Assembly: GCA_964653095.1 (NCBI GenBank)
Contig: CAZZEH010000010.1
Coordinates: forward strand, 37,342-101,341
Origin: JAMLHH01 sp964653095
GTDB taxonomy: Bacteria; Bacteroidota; Bacteroidia; Chitinophagales; JADIYW01
Direction of reading: 5' to 3'
DNA: 64,000 nucleotides
Each line of letters begins with the position of its first letter. Position 1 is the stretch's first letter. Both the position numbers and the translations under genes were made by a program. The notes under the pieces are model-generated. The model had not been told where the DNA came from. It worked only from the letters and a program-made list of their open reading frames with translations, and searched no databases. Below are positions 17,362 to 25,862 of this stretch, in pieces.

Positions 17362-19248
17362 TTACATTCTGTCCGGCACGCTGATGCCCATAATTCCAAA
17401 GCCTTCTTTTATTGTTTTTCCGGTATAATGGGAGAGGGCTACTCTCTTTTGGGTGATTGTTTCATCCTCACCGAAAATACTGACTTCTGAATAAAATTTA
17501 TTGTAATTTTTTGCCAGTTCGTAGATATAATCAATCAGTTTGGCAGGGTTAAGTTCTTTGGCCGCCAGTTCTACAACAGACTGAAACTGAGATACTTTTT
17601 GGATCAGTTCTTTTTCGACAGGTTCCAAAACCGTTATTTTGGGCGAGATCAACTTTTTGTTTGTTTTTAAATATCTGCGAATTATACTTTGAATACGTGC
17701 ATATGAGTACTGAACGAACGGACCGGTATATCCGTGCAAATCAATAGACTCTTCAGGATTAAACAGTATTCTTTTTCGCGGATCTACTCTGAGAAGATAA
17801 AACTTCAGAGCTCCGATTCCCAGTGTCTTATAGAGATTTTGGGCTTCTTCCTCTGTAAATCCTTCAGTCTTTCCGAGCATGTCTGTATTTTTGTGCGCTG
17901 TTTCAATCATATCCTGTATCAAATCATCCGCATCTACTACAGTTCCTTCACGGGATTTCATTTTTCCGCTTGGCAAATCTACCATGCCGTAGGAGAAATG
18001 GTAGATTCCGTCAGCGTATGGCTTGCCCAGTTTTTTCAGAATGAGCTGCAACACTTTAAAATGATATTCCTGTTCATTTCCCACGACATATATTGCCCTA
18101 TCCATTCCAAAATCGTCGTATCGCAAGTCAGCAGTACCCAAATCCTGTGTCATATATACCGATGTGCCGTCCGAGCGGAGTAATAGTTTTTGATCTAAAC
18201 CCTCCTCTTCCAAATTTATCCAAACACTGCCATCTTCTTTCTGGTATAAAATATTGTCATTCAACCCTTTTTGCACAATGTCTTTGCCTAAAAGATAAGT
18301 ATCCGACTCATAATAAGTTTTATCAAAAGTAACTCCGAGCGAGCGGTAAGTTACTTCAAATCCCTCATACACCCATCCGTTCATTCTTCTCCATAAAGCC
18401 GTGACATCTTTATCCCCGGCTTCCCATTGTTGAAGCATAGTTCGGGCTTCCTGCATGATAGAAGTCGTATTCTGTACAACAGTTTTTAGATTGTCCAGCA
18501 GTTCAGACTTTTTATTGTCACTTCCATTCTTATATCTTTTTACTGCCTCTTTTATTTCCGGTTGGTTATTGGAAGAAAATTTATTCCATTCCTCTGACAA
18601 AGCCGCCTGCAGTAGTGGTTCCGCTTCTTTTTTTAAGGCTTTGTCAAATTCTACATAAAAATGCCCGACCAGTTTATCGCCTTTCAGACCGGTGCTTTCC
18701 GGAGTGTCTTTACCGCCTGCTTTTTGCCAGGCCAACATGGATTTACAGATGTGAATTCCTCTGTCGTTTATCAGATTACAGGTATGAGTGTCGTAACCGG
18801 CTGCTTCTAAAAGTCCCGACAATGCCACGCCCAAAACGTTATTTCTGACGTGACCCAAGTGAAGAGGTTTGTTCGTATTTGGTGAAGAATACTCTATAAG
18901 AACTTTTTCGGATTTTGGAGCAGGGTTTAAAAGCCTGTCGCTCTGATACATTTTTAGGAAGCAATCGACCCAATAATGGTTAGAAATAGAAATGTTTAAA
19001 AATCCCTTCACCACATTATAGCTGTCCACAATGTCAATGTTTTTCAGAGCTTCACCTATCATTTTACCTGATATTTCAGGGTTTTGTTTGGTATATCTTA
19101 AGAGCGGAAAAATTACTAAAGTAATATCACCGGAAAATTCTTTGGGAGTCTCATTAAAAGTGAGCTGTCCCGGTTTTATTTCAACTCCAAAATCTCGCCC
19201 GAATAAATCAATTACAGCTTCTGATAAAAGTTCTTTTATATTCTTCAA
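17362..19248 (-). CDS. argS: Arginyl-tRNA synthetase
   Basis: A class I aminoacyl-tRNA synthetase charging tRNA-Arg; 628 residues, slightly longer than many bacterial forms. The HIGH-type motif is SSPNTNKPLHLGHVRN (HLGH), the KMSKS-equivalent is GKMKSREGT (arginyl enzymes commonly diverge here), and the C-terminal DALR anticodon-binding domain includes YTGPFVQYSYARIQSI. The start is TTG at 19248; the next in-frame codons upstream contain no ATG before a stop. It is divergent from the arginine decarboxylase gene. Confidence 0.96.
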   Translation of the reverse strand: MKNIKELLSEAVIDLFGRDFGVEIKPGQLTFNETPKEFSGDITLVIFPLLRYTKQNPEISGKMIGEALKNIDIVDSYNVVKGFLNISISNHYWVDCFLKMYQSDRLLNPAPKSEKVLIEYSSPNTNKPLHLGHVRNNVLGVALSGLLEAAGYDTHTCNLINDRGIHICKSMLAWQKAGGKDTPESTGLKGDKLVGHFYVEFDKALKKEAEPLLQAALSEEWNKFSSNNQPEIKEAVKRYKNGSDNKKSELLDNLKTVVQNTTSIMQEARTMLQQWEAGDKDVTALWRRMNGWVYEGFEVTYRSLGVTFDKTYYESDTYLLGKDIVQKGLNDNILYQKEDGSVWINLEEEGLDQKLLLRSDGTSVYMTQDLGTADLRYDDFGMDRAIYVVGNEQEYHFKVLQLILKKLGKPYADGIYHFSYGMVDLPSGKMKSREGTVVDADDLIQDMIETAHKNTDMLGKTEGFTEEEAQNLYKTLGIGALKFYLLRVDPRKRILFNPEESIDLHGYTGPFVQYSYARIQSIIRRYLKTNKKLISPKITVLEPVEKELIQKVSQFQSVVELAAKELNPAKLIDYIYELAKNYNKFYSEVSIFGEDETITQKRVALSHYTGKTIKEGFGIMGISVPDRM

Positions 19249-19280
19249 TTTTAATAAGCTTTATTTCTAAATGCAAGGTG

Positions 19281-19288
19281 CAAAGTTA
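19281..19288 (-). promoter_or_regulatory. -7 box of argS
   Basis: On the minus strand TAACTTTG, an exact match to TAnnTTTG, 33 bases before the argS TTG. It lies next to the plus-strand box at 19290-19297, so two divergent promoters would compete for polymerase. No convincing -33 box at the usual distance. Confidence 0.45.
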
Positions 19289-19289
19289 T

Positions 19290-19297
19290 TACTTTTG
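19290..19297 (+). promoter_or_regulatory. -7 box of the arginine decarboxylase gene
   Basis: TACTTTTG matches TAnnTTTG and lies 35 bases before the ATG at 19333. It is one base away from the opposing argS box. No clear -33 element. Confidence 0.4.
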
Positions 19298-19332
19298 CCC
19301 TTCAATTTTTTTACAACTTTATTAAATAATAG

Positions 19333-20751
19333 ATGAAAGATCGTTATTTGGACCTGATTGAGCAAACTTATTACTTCCCGCAGGAAGGATTTGACCTCGA
19401 CGGAGAATGGCTGCTCTTTAATAATGTCAATCTCAAAGAGCTTATTGAAAAGCATGGAGCGCCTCTAAAAATCAGTTATGTGCCGAAGATTGGGGAAAAT
19501 ATTAATAAAGCGCGAAGATGGTTTCAGGAAGCTTTTGAAAACTTGGGATATAATGGACATTACTTGTATTCATATTGTACCAAAAGCTCCCATTTTGCAT
19601 TTGTTTTGGACGAAGTGCTGAAGAATAATGCGCATCTCGAAATTTCCAGTACTTATGATATCAATCTGATAAAAGCTTTATTCAAAAATAAAAAAATCGG
19701 AAAAGAAATCAAGATTATTTGTAATGGATTTAAACCCAAATCATATACAGACAGTATAAAAGAGTTGATACGGGACGATTATTCCAACATCATACCGGTA
19801 CTGGACAATATGGAAGAACTCGAAGCTTACGAAGATATAGAGAAAGATGTAAATATTGGACTTAGGCTTGCTACTGAGGAAGAACCCAATTATCAGTTTT
19901 ATACCTCCCGTCTTGGAATTCGGCAGCGGGATATTATTCCTTTTTATATTGAAAGAATTAAGCCTAATGAGCATTTGAAAATGAGGATGCTGCATTTTTT
20001 TATTGATTCCGGTATAAAAGACAGCGCGTACTATTGGAGCGAACTGAATAAGTGCCTGAATATGTATGTGGAATTAAAAAAGGTTTGTCCGGATTTAAAC
20101 AGTATCAATATAGGCGGTGGTATGCCAATCAGGTATTCACTCGGAGCTAAATTTGATCAGTCATATCTTGTCGAAGAAATTGTCAATAAAATCAAAACTT
20201 TTTGTAATCAGGCAGAAATAGATCATCCGAATATTTATACTGAGTTTGGCAATTTTACAGTAGGGGAGTCCGGTGCAGTGATTTTTGAAGTCATAGGACA
20301 AAAAAAGCAGAATGATTCTGAGCTTTGGTATATGATAAACGGCTCTCTGATGACTACGCTTCCGGATGCATGGGGGCTAAATCAGCGTTTTATCCTGTTG
20401 CCTATTAACAATTGGCATCAGACTTATCAAAGGACAATTATTGGAGGGTTAAGCTGCGATGTGTCGGATTATTACAACTCGGAAGTGCACATCAATCAGG
20501 TATATATGCCTAAAATAATTGGGGAGCAAAGCCTGTATATAGGTTTTTTCCATACCGGTGCTTATCAGGATTCTATTAGTGGATATGGCGGCACTAAACA
20601 TTGTCTGATACCCGGGCCAAAACATATTGTGATTAATAGGGATGAAAACGGCAAGCTCTTTCATTATGTCTATAATGAAGAACAATCGGCAGAGAGTATG
20701 CTGAAAGTTTTAGGGTATTACAGGGACAGTCCTGAAGTTGCTAAGCTGTAG
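19333..20751 (+). CDS. speA: Arginine decarboxylase, alanine-racemase-fold (type III PLP) enzyme
   Basis: A 472-residue PLP enzyme with a TIM-barrel N-terminal half and beta C-terminal half. It matches the short Bacteroidota form annotated as biosynthetic arginine decarboxylase (arginine to agmatine and CO2, feeding polyamines). The likely PLP lysine is in YSYCTKSSHF, and a phosphate-binding glycine-rich block NIGGGMPIRYS and the GGYGGTKHCL-like C-terminal region are present. It is shorter than the 630-660-residue enterobacterial SpeA. No agmatinase or agmatine deiminase is adjacent. The symbol follows phylum usage and substrate is inferred. Confidence 0.8.
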   Translation: MKDRYLDLIEQTYYFPQEGFDLDGEWLLFNNVNLKELIEKHGAPLKISYVPKIGENINKARRWFQEAFENLGYNGHYLYSYCTKSSHFAFVLDEVLKNNAHLEISSTYDINLIKALFKNKKIGKEIKIICNGFKPKSYTDSIKELIRDDYSNIIPVLDNMEELEAYEDIEKDVNIGLRLATEEEPNYQFYTSRLGIRQRDIIPFYIERIKPNEHLKMRMLHFFIDSGIKDSAYYWSELNKCLNMYVELKKVCPDLNSINIGGGMPIRYSLGAKFDQSYLVEEIVNKIKTFCNQAEIDHPNIYTEFGNFTVGESGAVIFEVIGQKKQNDSELWYMINGSLMTTLPDAWGLNQRFILLPINNWHQTYQRTIIGGLSCDVSDYYNSEVHINQVYMPKIIGEQSLYIGFFHTGAYQDSISGYGGTKHCLIPGPKHIVINRDENGKLFHYVYNEEQSAESMLKVLGYYRDSPEVAKL

Positions 20752-20877
20752 GAAAGTAATAGATTGGATCTAAATTATATGCTTTTCGGAGGTCAGAAAT
20801 AATTTATTGTAAAATTTCAGGTTTTTATTGTAGTAGTGTGTATGAATTGTTTATTTTTGAACAAAATATATCAAACT

Positions 20878-21099
20878 ATGATTTCAAGAGCGTGGGGTGT
20901 AGCCATTATAATTTTAAGCTTGGGAGTTATTCTGTTTAATACATTCTTCTTTATGAACAGTTCAGCTCATTTTGATTACAATGAGGGAACAGTTTCATTA
21001 TCAAAAGTTGGTCTGTTTTGGCCATTTTTTATATCTGTATGTACATTGATTTTGGGTTATTTATTGTGGAAAGAAAAAATTTTAAGCGGGAAGAGCTGA
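20878..21099 (+). CDS. Small two-helix membrane protein
   Basis: Not recognised. The 73-residue form starting at ATG 20878 begins MISRAWGVAIIILSLGVIL; an upstream ATG at 20836 would add 14 residues. There are two hydrophobic segments (about residues 6-24 and 41-59) separated by a polar loop, and a short basic C-terminal tail, so both ends probably face the same side. A strong terminator follows, which supports it being a transcribed gene. Confidence 0.55.
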   Translation: MISRAWGVAIIILSLGVILFNTFFFMNSSAHFDYNEGTVSLSKVGLFWPFFISVCTLILGYLLWKEKILSGKS

Positions 21100-21133
21100 T
21101 AAAATCATAATTTATTTTAGGTTTAATAAAAGT

Positions 21134-21163
21134 GGGGTTGTCTGAAGAGACAACCTCTTTTTT
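21134..21163 (+). terminator. Rho-independent terminator
   Basis: Stem GGGGTTGTCT / AGACAACCTC (with one G-T pair) around a GAAG tetraloop, followed by a run of six T. It ends the small membrane-protein gene on the plus strand. The reverse complement lacks a strong U-run. Confidence 0.85.
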
Positions 21164-21273
21164 ATGTGGCTAATTTTTCAGGATTCCGCAATTTCGATAA
21201 GCTGTAAACGTAATTATGGCGTTTCTAAAATACAGAAGGGTTGAGGCGGTATTGCCTGAGTCGTACAAGAGCG

Positions 21274-22248
21274 TTAATAATTCCTTTTGACCAAATAGTC
21301 GGCAAGGTATTCAAGAGTGTGCTTTTTTTCTTCGGACAGACTGGTTTGCTCCAAATAATTTAGAGCGGCCTGTATATAGTACTTCTTCATTTCTTCGACA
21401 GATTCCCGAATAGAGTACTCGTCATAAATTTTCAGTACTTTTTTAACTTTATCAATACTGTCAAAGCTCGTTTGAGCTACAATATCCTCTAAAGAGGAAT
21501 CCTGATGTGCGGCAGTTTCTTCAAGTGCTTTTATCAGGAGAATCGTTTTTTTGTTTTGAATAATATCTCCTCCCAACTGCTTGCCTACAAGGCTTTCTTC
21601 TCCGTAGCAGTCTAAAATATCGTCCTGAATTTGAAAAGCAATACCAAGATTGAGAGCATATTGGTACAACAAATCGGCATCTTTTCGATCTGCCTGTCCG
21701 ATTAGAGCTCCAATTTTTAATCCTGCAGCGAGTACAACAGATGTTTTCTGGGTAATCATTTTGATATAGTCTTCTTTGGACACCTTGGGCTGAGTCTCAA
21801 AATTCATGTCGAGTTGCTGCCCTTCACATACTTCGATAGCCGTATTATTGAAAATATCGAATACATCTTTAAAGTTTTCCTCGGGTACCAAAGACAGATA
21901 TTTATATGCATATACTAACAGGGCGTCTCCCGATAGAATAGCTGTATTGTTGTTGTATTTTTTGTGTACAGTAGGCTGCCCTCTTCTCAGAGGAGCTTCG
22001 TCCATAATGTCATCGTGAATCAGAGAGAAATTGTGAAAATATTCAATGGCAATAGCAGCAGGAAGGGCCTGATTGTAATTTTTATTATATAAATGTGTTC
22101 CGAGAAGAACTAGAACTGGCCGCATTCTTTTACCGCCTATGCTTAAGAAATAATTATTTGGCTCGTATAACTCTCTTGGAAATTGTGTGAATTTTTGACT
22201 TTCCAAATATTGAATAAACTTTTCTCTTAATTCTGTAATAAGAACCAT
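21274..22248 (-). CDS. Polyprenyl diphosphate synthase (trans-prenyltransferase)
   Basis: A 324-residue all-alpha enzyme that condenses isopentenyl diphosphate onto allylic diphosphates. The first aspartate-rich motif is HDDIMD and the second is QIQDDILD. A Phe lies five residues before the first motif, and there is no two-residue insertion in it. By known chain-length rules this leans towards a geranylgeranyl-size product, but that prediction is weak. Products would feed menaquinone, carotenoid or cell-wall lipid carriers. Confidence 0.9.
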   Translation of the reverse strand: MVLITELREKFIQYLESQKFTQFPRELYEPNNYFLSIGGKRMRPVLVLLGTHLYNKNYNQALPAAIAIEYFHNFSLIHDDIMDEAPLRRGQPTVHKKYNNNTAILSGDALLVYAYKYLSLVPEENFKDVFDIFNNTAIEVCEGQQLDMNFETQPKVSKEDYIKMITQKTSVVLAAGLKIGALIGQADRKDADLLYQYALNLGIAFQIQDDILDCYGEESLVGKQLGGDIIQNKKTILLIKALEETAAHQDSSLEDIVAQTSFDSIDKVKKVLKIYDEYSIRESVEEMKKYYIQAALNYLEQTSLSEEKKHTLEYLADYLVKRNY

Positions 22249-22267
22249 TTTAAACCACGTTAATGAG

Positions 22268-22275
22268 CAAAAATA
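22268..22275 (-). promoter_or_regulatory. -7 box of the prenyl synthase gene
   Basis: On the minus strand TATTTTTG, matching TAnnTTTG, 20 bases before the ATG at 22248. It forms a divergent pair with the plus-strand box at 22309-22316. Confidence 0.4.
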
Positions 22276-22288
22276 ACTTTATACTATG

Positions 22289-22300
22289 ACTTATATAAGT
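22289..22300. promoter_or_regulatory. Palindrome between two divergent promoters
   Basis: A perfect 12-base palindrome ACTTATATAAGT lies between the two opposing -7 boxes of the prenyl synthase and TetR-like genes. The position fits an operator for the neighbouring TetR-like protein. The palindrome is AT-rich and short, so chance is possible. Confidence 0.3.
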
Positions 22301-22308
22301 TAATGCTT

Positions 22309-22316
22309 TAAATTTG
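22309..22316 (+). promoter_or_regulatory. -7 box of the TetR-like/AarF pair
   Basis: TAAATTTG matches TAnnTTTG and sits 32 bases upstream of the ATG at 22349. No clear -33 box. Confidence 0.35.
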
Positions 22317-22348
22317 TGATTCTTTTGAAAGATAATGCAATTTAGAAT

Positions 22349-22957
22349 ATGTCAGTGTTAGATTCATACAAAAACTTTGTGCAGGTACATCAAAGACTTC
22401 CCCGTTCATTGGAAGATATTGTCGGCAGTCCTACTACTCTGAATTCGCTTCGGGAAATAGAAACTGAGATATGGAAAAGATATGCAGAACACACATTACA
22501 ATATTGTGTTGAAGATACCGCTTTTGAAGAGTACATAGCGCGGGAGAAAATGCTTGCTTATGTGTTTACGCTGATTCAAAACATTAATTCGGATGAAACT
22601 TTGATAGAATTACAGTTTCCTCGTGCCTATAACTGGTTGAACCAAAAAATATTAGAAAATTTCAAACAAGAGTACCTTTCTTTTGTTAAAATTCTGATAG
22701 AGGAAGGACAGGATAGGGGCGAAATTCATAAACGAATCTATTTGAACAGAATTTATCCGACTCTTTTTTGGATAACTTTGGTTTCTATTTTGTCTTTTTG
22801 GTCGAAGGATACCAGCCAAAACAAAGAGCAAACAGATGTAGCAGTGGAGAAATGGGTGAATTTGCTTTTTGATACTTTGGCGCCTAATGCAATAGACAGC
22901 GCAGTTGATTTAATACAATTTTTAATAAAGCAGAACTTTAATGACAACACAAAATAA
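22349..22957 (+). CDS. TetR-family-like protein with a diverged N-terminus
   Basis: A 202-residue, largely helical protein. Overall layout (about 45-residue helical N-terminal part, then a long helical domain with a hydrophobic LFWITLVSILSFW segment) resembles the Bacteroidota TetR C-terminal-domain proteins usually encoded directly before an AarF/UbiB kinase. The N-terminal part (RSLEDIVGSPTTLNSLREIE) corresponds to a helix-turn-helix but is too diverged to assert DNA binding. Its last 17 bp overlap the start of the AarF gene, so the two are translationally linked. Confidence 0.6.
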   Translation: MSVLDSYKNFVQVHQRLPRSLEDIVGSPTTLNSLREIETEIWKRYAEHTLQYCVEDTAFEEYIAREKMLAYVFTLIQNINSDETLIELQFPRAYNWLNQKILENFKQEYLSFVKILIEEGQDRGEIHKRIYLNRIYPTLFWITLVSILSFWSKDTSQNKEQTDVAVEKWVNLLFDTLAPNAIDSAVDLIQFLIKQNFNDNTK

Positions 22958-24260
22958 AATTCCTACCGGAAAGGTTGCAAGAGCTTCCAAATTCTTTAAA
23001 GCCGGAATCAAAATGGGTGGAAACTATGCCGCACATTACACTAAAAAAGCTTTCGGCAGGGGAAATAAAGAAGAACTGGACCGAAAAAATGCGGAAGAAA
23101 TTTTTAATGTGTTGTCGCAACTTAAAGGTACAGCCCTTAAAATAGCTCAAATGCTCAGTGTAGATACCGGAATACTTCCCAAGGCTTATGCCGAAAAATT
23201 GGCATCTGCACAAAATAATGCAATGAGGCTGTCGGCACCTTTGGTCATGAATACTTTTAGAAAATACACCGGAAAATCTCCACAGGATTTGTTTGATGAT
23301 TTCAATCCTCAGGCAGTGGCAGCAGCTTCCATCGGCCAGGTACATGAAGCAAAAAAGGATGGAAAAAAGCTCGCTGTAAAGATTCAGTATCCCGGTGTTG
23401 CGGACAGTATTTATTCTGATGTCAATATGGTTAAACCATTTGTACTGAAATATATGGGAGTATCGGCGGCGGCTGTACAACCGTATGTGGATGAAATAGT
23501 GGACAGATTAGTAGAAGAAACGGATTATGTAAAAGAATTGCAGAATGGGCAGGAGGCAATCGAAATCTCGAAGCGACATGAAAGAATTGTCATCCCCAAA
23601 TTTTATCCCGAACTTTCTTCCGAGAGGATACTCACTATGGAATGGTTGGAAGGTACACTGCTGAGAGATTTTATAGAGCAGGAAAAGGATCAGAATAAAC
23701 GCAATATTATTGGACAGGCTCTTGTCGATTTTTTCTGGGATCAGGTGCATCATTACCGAAAATTTCACGCTGACCTTCATCCGGGAAACTTTGTGGTAAC
23801 GGATGACTTAAAACTCGGAGTATTGGATTTTGGCTGTGCCAAGCAACTGCCCGAAAACTTTTATGAGAATTATTTTTCGTTGGTGAGAGAGGATGTGCTG
23901 AACGATTCGGATGCATTGAGAAAAGTTTTTCTAAAACTGGATTTTCTGAGAGAGGAAGATACAGATGAAGAACAAAAGCTGTATTGGGATATCACCAACC
24001 AAAGTATTGAGATTATATCCAGACCACTCAGAACCGATTGTTTTGATTTTGGCGATGAGCAGTACAATCTTGATTTACAGAACTTTGGATTGGAATTGAG
24101 TGGCAATAAAGACCTTAAAGGAGATAATTCGGCGCGTGGTTCAAAGCATGCGATATATTTACACCGTGCATTCTTAGGATTGTTTGGAATACTGTACAGC
24201 CTGAAAGCTACTGTCCGTTTTGATAAGTCTTTTACGGATAATTTGACTTTGGAAGTATAA
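22941..24260 (+). CDS. AarF/ABC1/UbiB-family atypical kinase (soluble form)
   Basis: A 439-residue ABC1-family protein kinase-like protein. The family KxGQ motif reads KIAQ (in TALKIAQMLSVD), with Gly replaced by Ala. The alanine-rich loop AAASIGQVHEA, the ion-pair Lys in LAVKIQYPG, the catalytic HADLHPGNF and the DFG-like LDFGCA are present. No C-terminal transmembrane pair is seen, unlike the second family member at 30723. UbiB/COQ8 proteins support quinone or lipid handling; the role in a menaquinone-making phylum is unknown. Confidence 0.88.
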   Translation: MTTQNKIPTGKVARASKFFKAGIKMGGNYAAHYTKKAFGRGNKEELDRKNAEEIFNVLSQLKGTALKIAQMLSVDTGILPKAYAEKLASAQNNAMRLSAPLVMNTFRKYTGKSPQDLFDDFNPQAVAAASIGQVHEAKKDGKKLAVKIQYPGVADSIYSDVNMVKPFVLKYMGVSAAAVQPYVDEIVDRLVEETDYVKELQNGQEAIEISKRHERIVIPKFYPELSSERILTMEWLEGTLLRDFIEQEKDQNKRNIIGQALVDFFWDQVHHYRKFHADLHPGNFVVTDDLKLGVLDFGCAKQLPENFYENYFSLVREDVLNDSDALRKVFLKLDFLREEDTDEEQKLYWDITNQSIEIISRPLRTDCFDFGDEQYNLDLQNFGLELSGNKDLKGDNSARGSKHAIYLHRAFLGLFGILYSLKATVRFDKSFTDNLTLEV

Positions 24261-24265
24261 CGGAT

Positions 24266-25342
24266 TTATTCCTTAAACAATCTGGATAAATCAATTATGT
24301 TATTGGGGTTGTCATCCCATGTCTGACTAAACTCTTCCAATACTCCTTCTGCTGTTTTCTTTTTGCCGTATCGTATGTATTTTAATTTAATCGGCTGTGA
24401 ATCTGAAAAAGATTCGATTAAGCTTTTCAGTTCGGTAGCATTCAGGGTTTCGGTTCCATTTACAGATGTAATCACATCGTGAACTTGAAGTCCCATTTTA
24501 TCGGCAGCAGAGTGTTCTATTACTTTTGTAATTAGTACACCACCTTTTTTAGCTTTTAAAGCTTTTCTGGCTTTAGCATCCAAATCTCTGATTTGTACTC
24601 CTAACTTGGGGCCGCCTTTTTGAATCATAATTTTTTTGCAGAAAGGAGAAGTCTTGGGTTTGCAATTCTCTTTATCAAAAACTTCCTTTTGTAAAAGGCT
24701 ATACCATTTATTGTTCTTTTGGATTGTTCTCAACTGTGCTTCGGTATAAAGAGTATCTGCGTTTCTGATATAAAAAATACTTAGCGTGTCTCCATCTGAT
24801 TTTTTCCTGATAATATCTACTATATCGGCCAAATCTGATACAATGATGTGATCTAACTTATATAAAACATCTGATTTTTTTAAGCCGGCTTTTTCTGCCG
24901 GTGAATTTGGAATTACGTTGGAAATAAGCGGGTGGTCGTATTTGAGATTTTGTGATTCATTGTTTTCGTATATCATGACGCCTAAGGCAACTTTCCTTTT
25001 ATTTAAGCTCGGGAAATCCGGATTATTGAAAAAGCTTATAAGACTGTCCATCTTGTCCGTACTTGAATCTGAGTCAAACTGGATTCGAATACGTTGTTGT
25101 AAATTTTCTGAGCTGAGATTTTTTGCGTCTAAGATAGAATCTATGAGTTCAATAACATTATCCTGATTTTTCAGGTTGATAATCGTGACGTGCGGTGTCC
25201 CGTCGCTATTGATGTTTTCGTGTGTATGAGTTACAATAAGGTCAGATTCTGTATCACTTTTCTGTGCATATAAATTAAAAGTATGCAGGAGCAGAGCAAA
25301 TAGGACTATATACGGTGAAATGATATTTGAATCAGACTTCAT
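24266..25342 (-). CDS. Exported protein with two PDZ domains and no protease
   Basis: Starting at ATG 25342 gives 358 residues with a signal peptide (hydrophobic core ending near NLYAQ); a TTG eight codons upstream is less likely. Two PDZ domains are recognisable, about residues 120-200 (LGVMIYE, NSPAEKAGLKKSDVLYKLD) and 245-340 (LGVQIRDL, HSAADKMGLQVHDVITSVNG). There is no catalytic serine protease or metalloprotease domain, so it is probably a periplasmic or surface binding/scaffold protein. It converges with the AarF gene with 5 bp between. Confidence 0.82.
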   Translation of the reverse strand: MKSDSNIISPYIVLFALLLHTFNLYAQKSDTESDLIVTHTHENINSDGTPHVTIINLKNQDNVIELIDSILDAKNLSSENLQQRIRIQFDSDSSTDKMDSLISFFNNPDFPSLNKRKVALGVMIYENNESQNLKYDHPLISNVIPNSPAEKAGLKKSDVLYKLDHIIVSDLADIVDIIRKKSDGDTLSIFYIRNADTLYTEAQLRTIQKNNKWYSLLQKEVFDKENCKPKTSPFCKKIMIQKGGPKLGVQIRDLDAKARKALKAKKGGVLITKVIEHSAADKMGLQVHDVITSVNGTETLNATELKSLIESFSDSQPIKLKYIRYGKKKTAEGVLEEFSQTWDDNPNNIIDLSRLFKE

Positions 25343-25408
25343 ACAAGTTTCAAAAATATAGGGCAAACCTGTATGAAGGGGATTATTTTACTTAATGATT
25401 GTTAATGC

Positions 25409-25852
25409 TTAAGCTTTTTTAGAGTAGATAACAAAATTGGAGGTTGTTTTGGCAATTATTTTACCTTCTGTCGTTTGAATATGAGCTTTAATGTGAATAA
25501 CCTGAGTTCCGTCCTTTTCCACTTCGCCGATTACAAAGATATCTTCTCCTGCTTTTACACTTTTAAAAAAATCCGCATTTAGATTAATGGTAGCGTACCT
25601 ATGTGCTTTATTAAGCGTGTACATTGCCATACCCATTGCTTCATCCATTAATGTAACTATGATGCCACCGTGCAAAATTTTAAGTGGATTGAGCCAGTCT
25701 TCTTTTACAGTTACTTTAAATACTGCACGTCCCACACTTATTTCTGTAAGGGCCATTTTGAAGTTTCTCGGAATGGGGTAAGGCCAAAACTTGGGGTCTA
25801 TTCCTATCATTTGAGATACCAACTTTACTCTTTCGTTTGTTTGGGCTGTCAT
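25409..25852 (-). CDS. Hotdog-fold thioesterase-like protein (PaaI/DUF4442 type)
   Basis: A 147-residue single hotdog domain. The segment HGGIIVTLMDEAMGMAMY is the classic HGG...D/E helix of PaaI-type acyl-CoA thioesterases, with Asp/Glu as candidate catalytic residues. The substrate is unknown. It lies 10 bp downstream of prfC, so it is probably in the same transcript. Confidence 0.82.
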   Translation of the reverse strand: MTAQTNERVKLVSQMIGIDPKFWPYPIPRNFKMALTEISVGRAVFKVTVKEDWLNPLKILHGGIIVTLMDEAMGMAMYTLNKAHRYATINLNADFFKSVKAGEDIFVIGEVEKDGTQVIHIKAHIQTTEGKIIAKTTSNFVIYSKKA

Positions 25853-25862
25853 ATTTTGTCGT

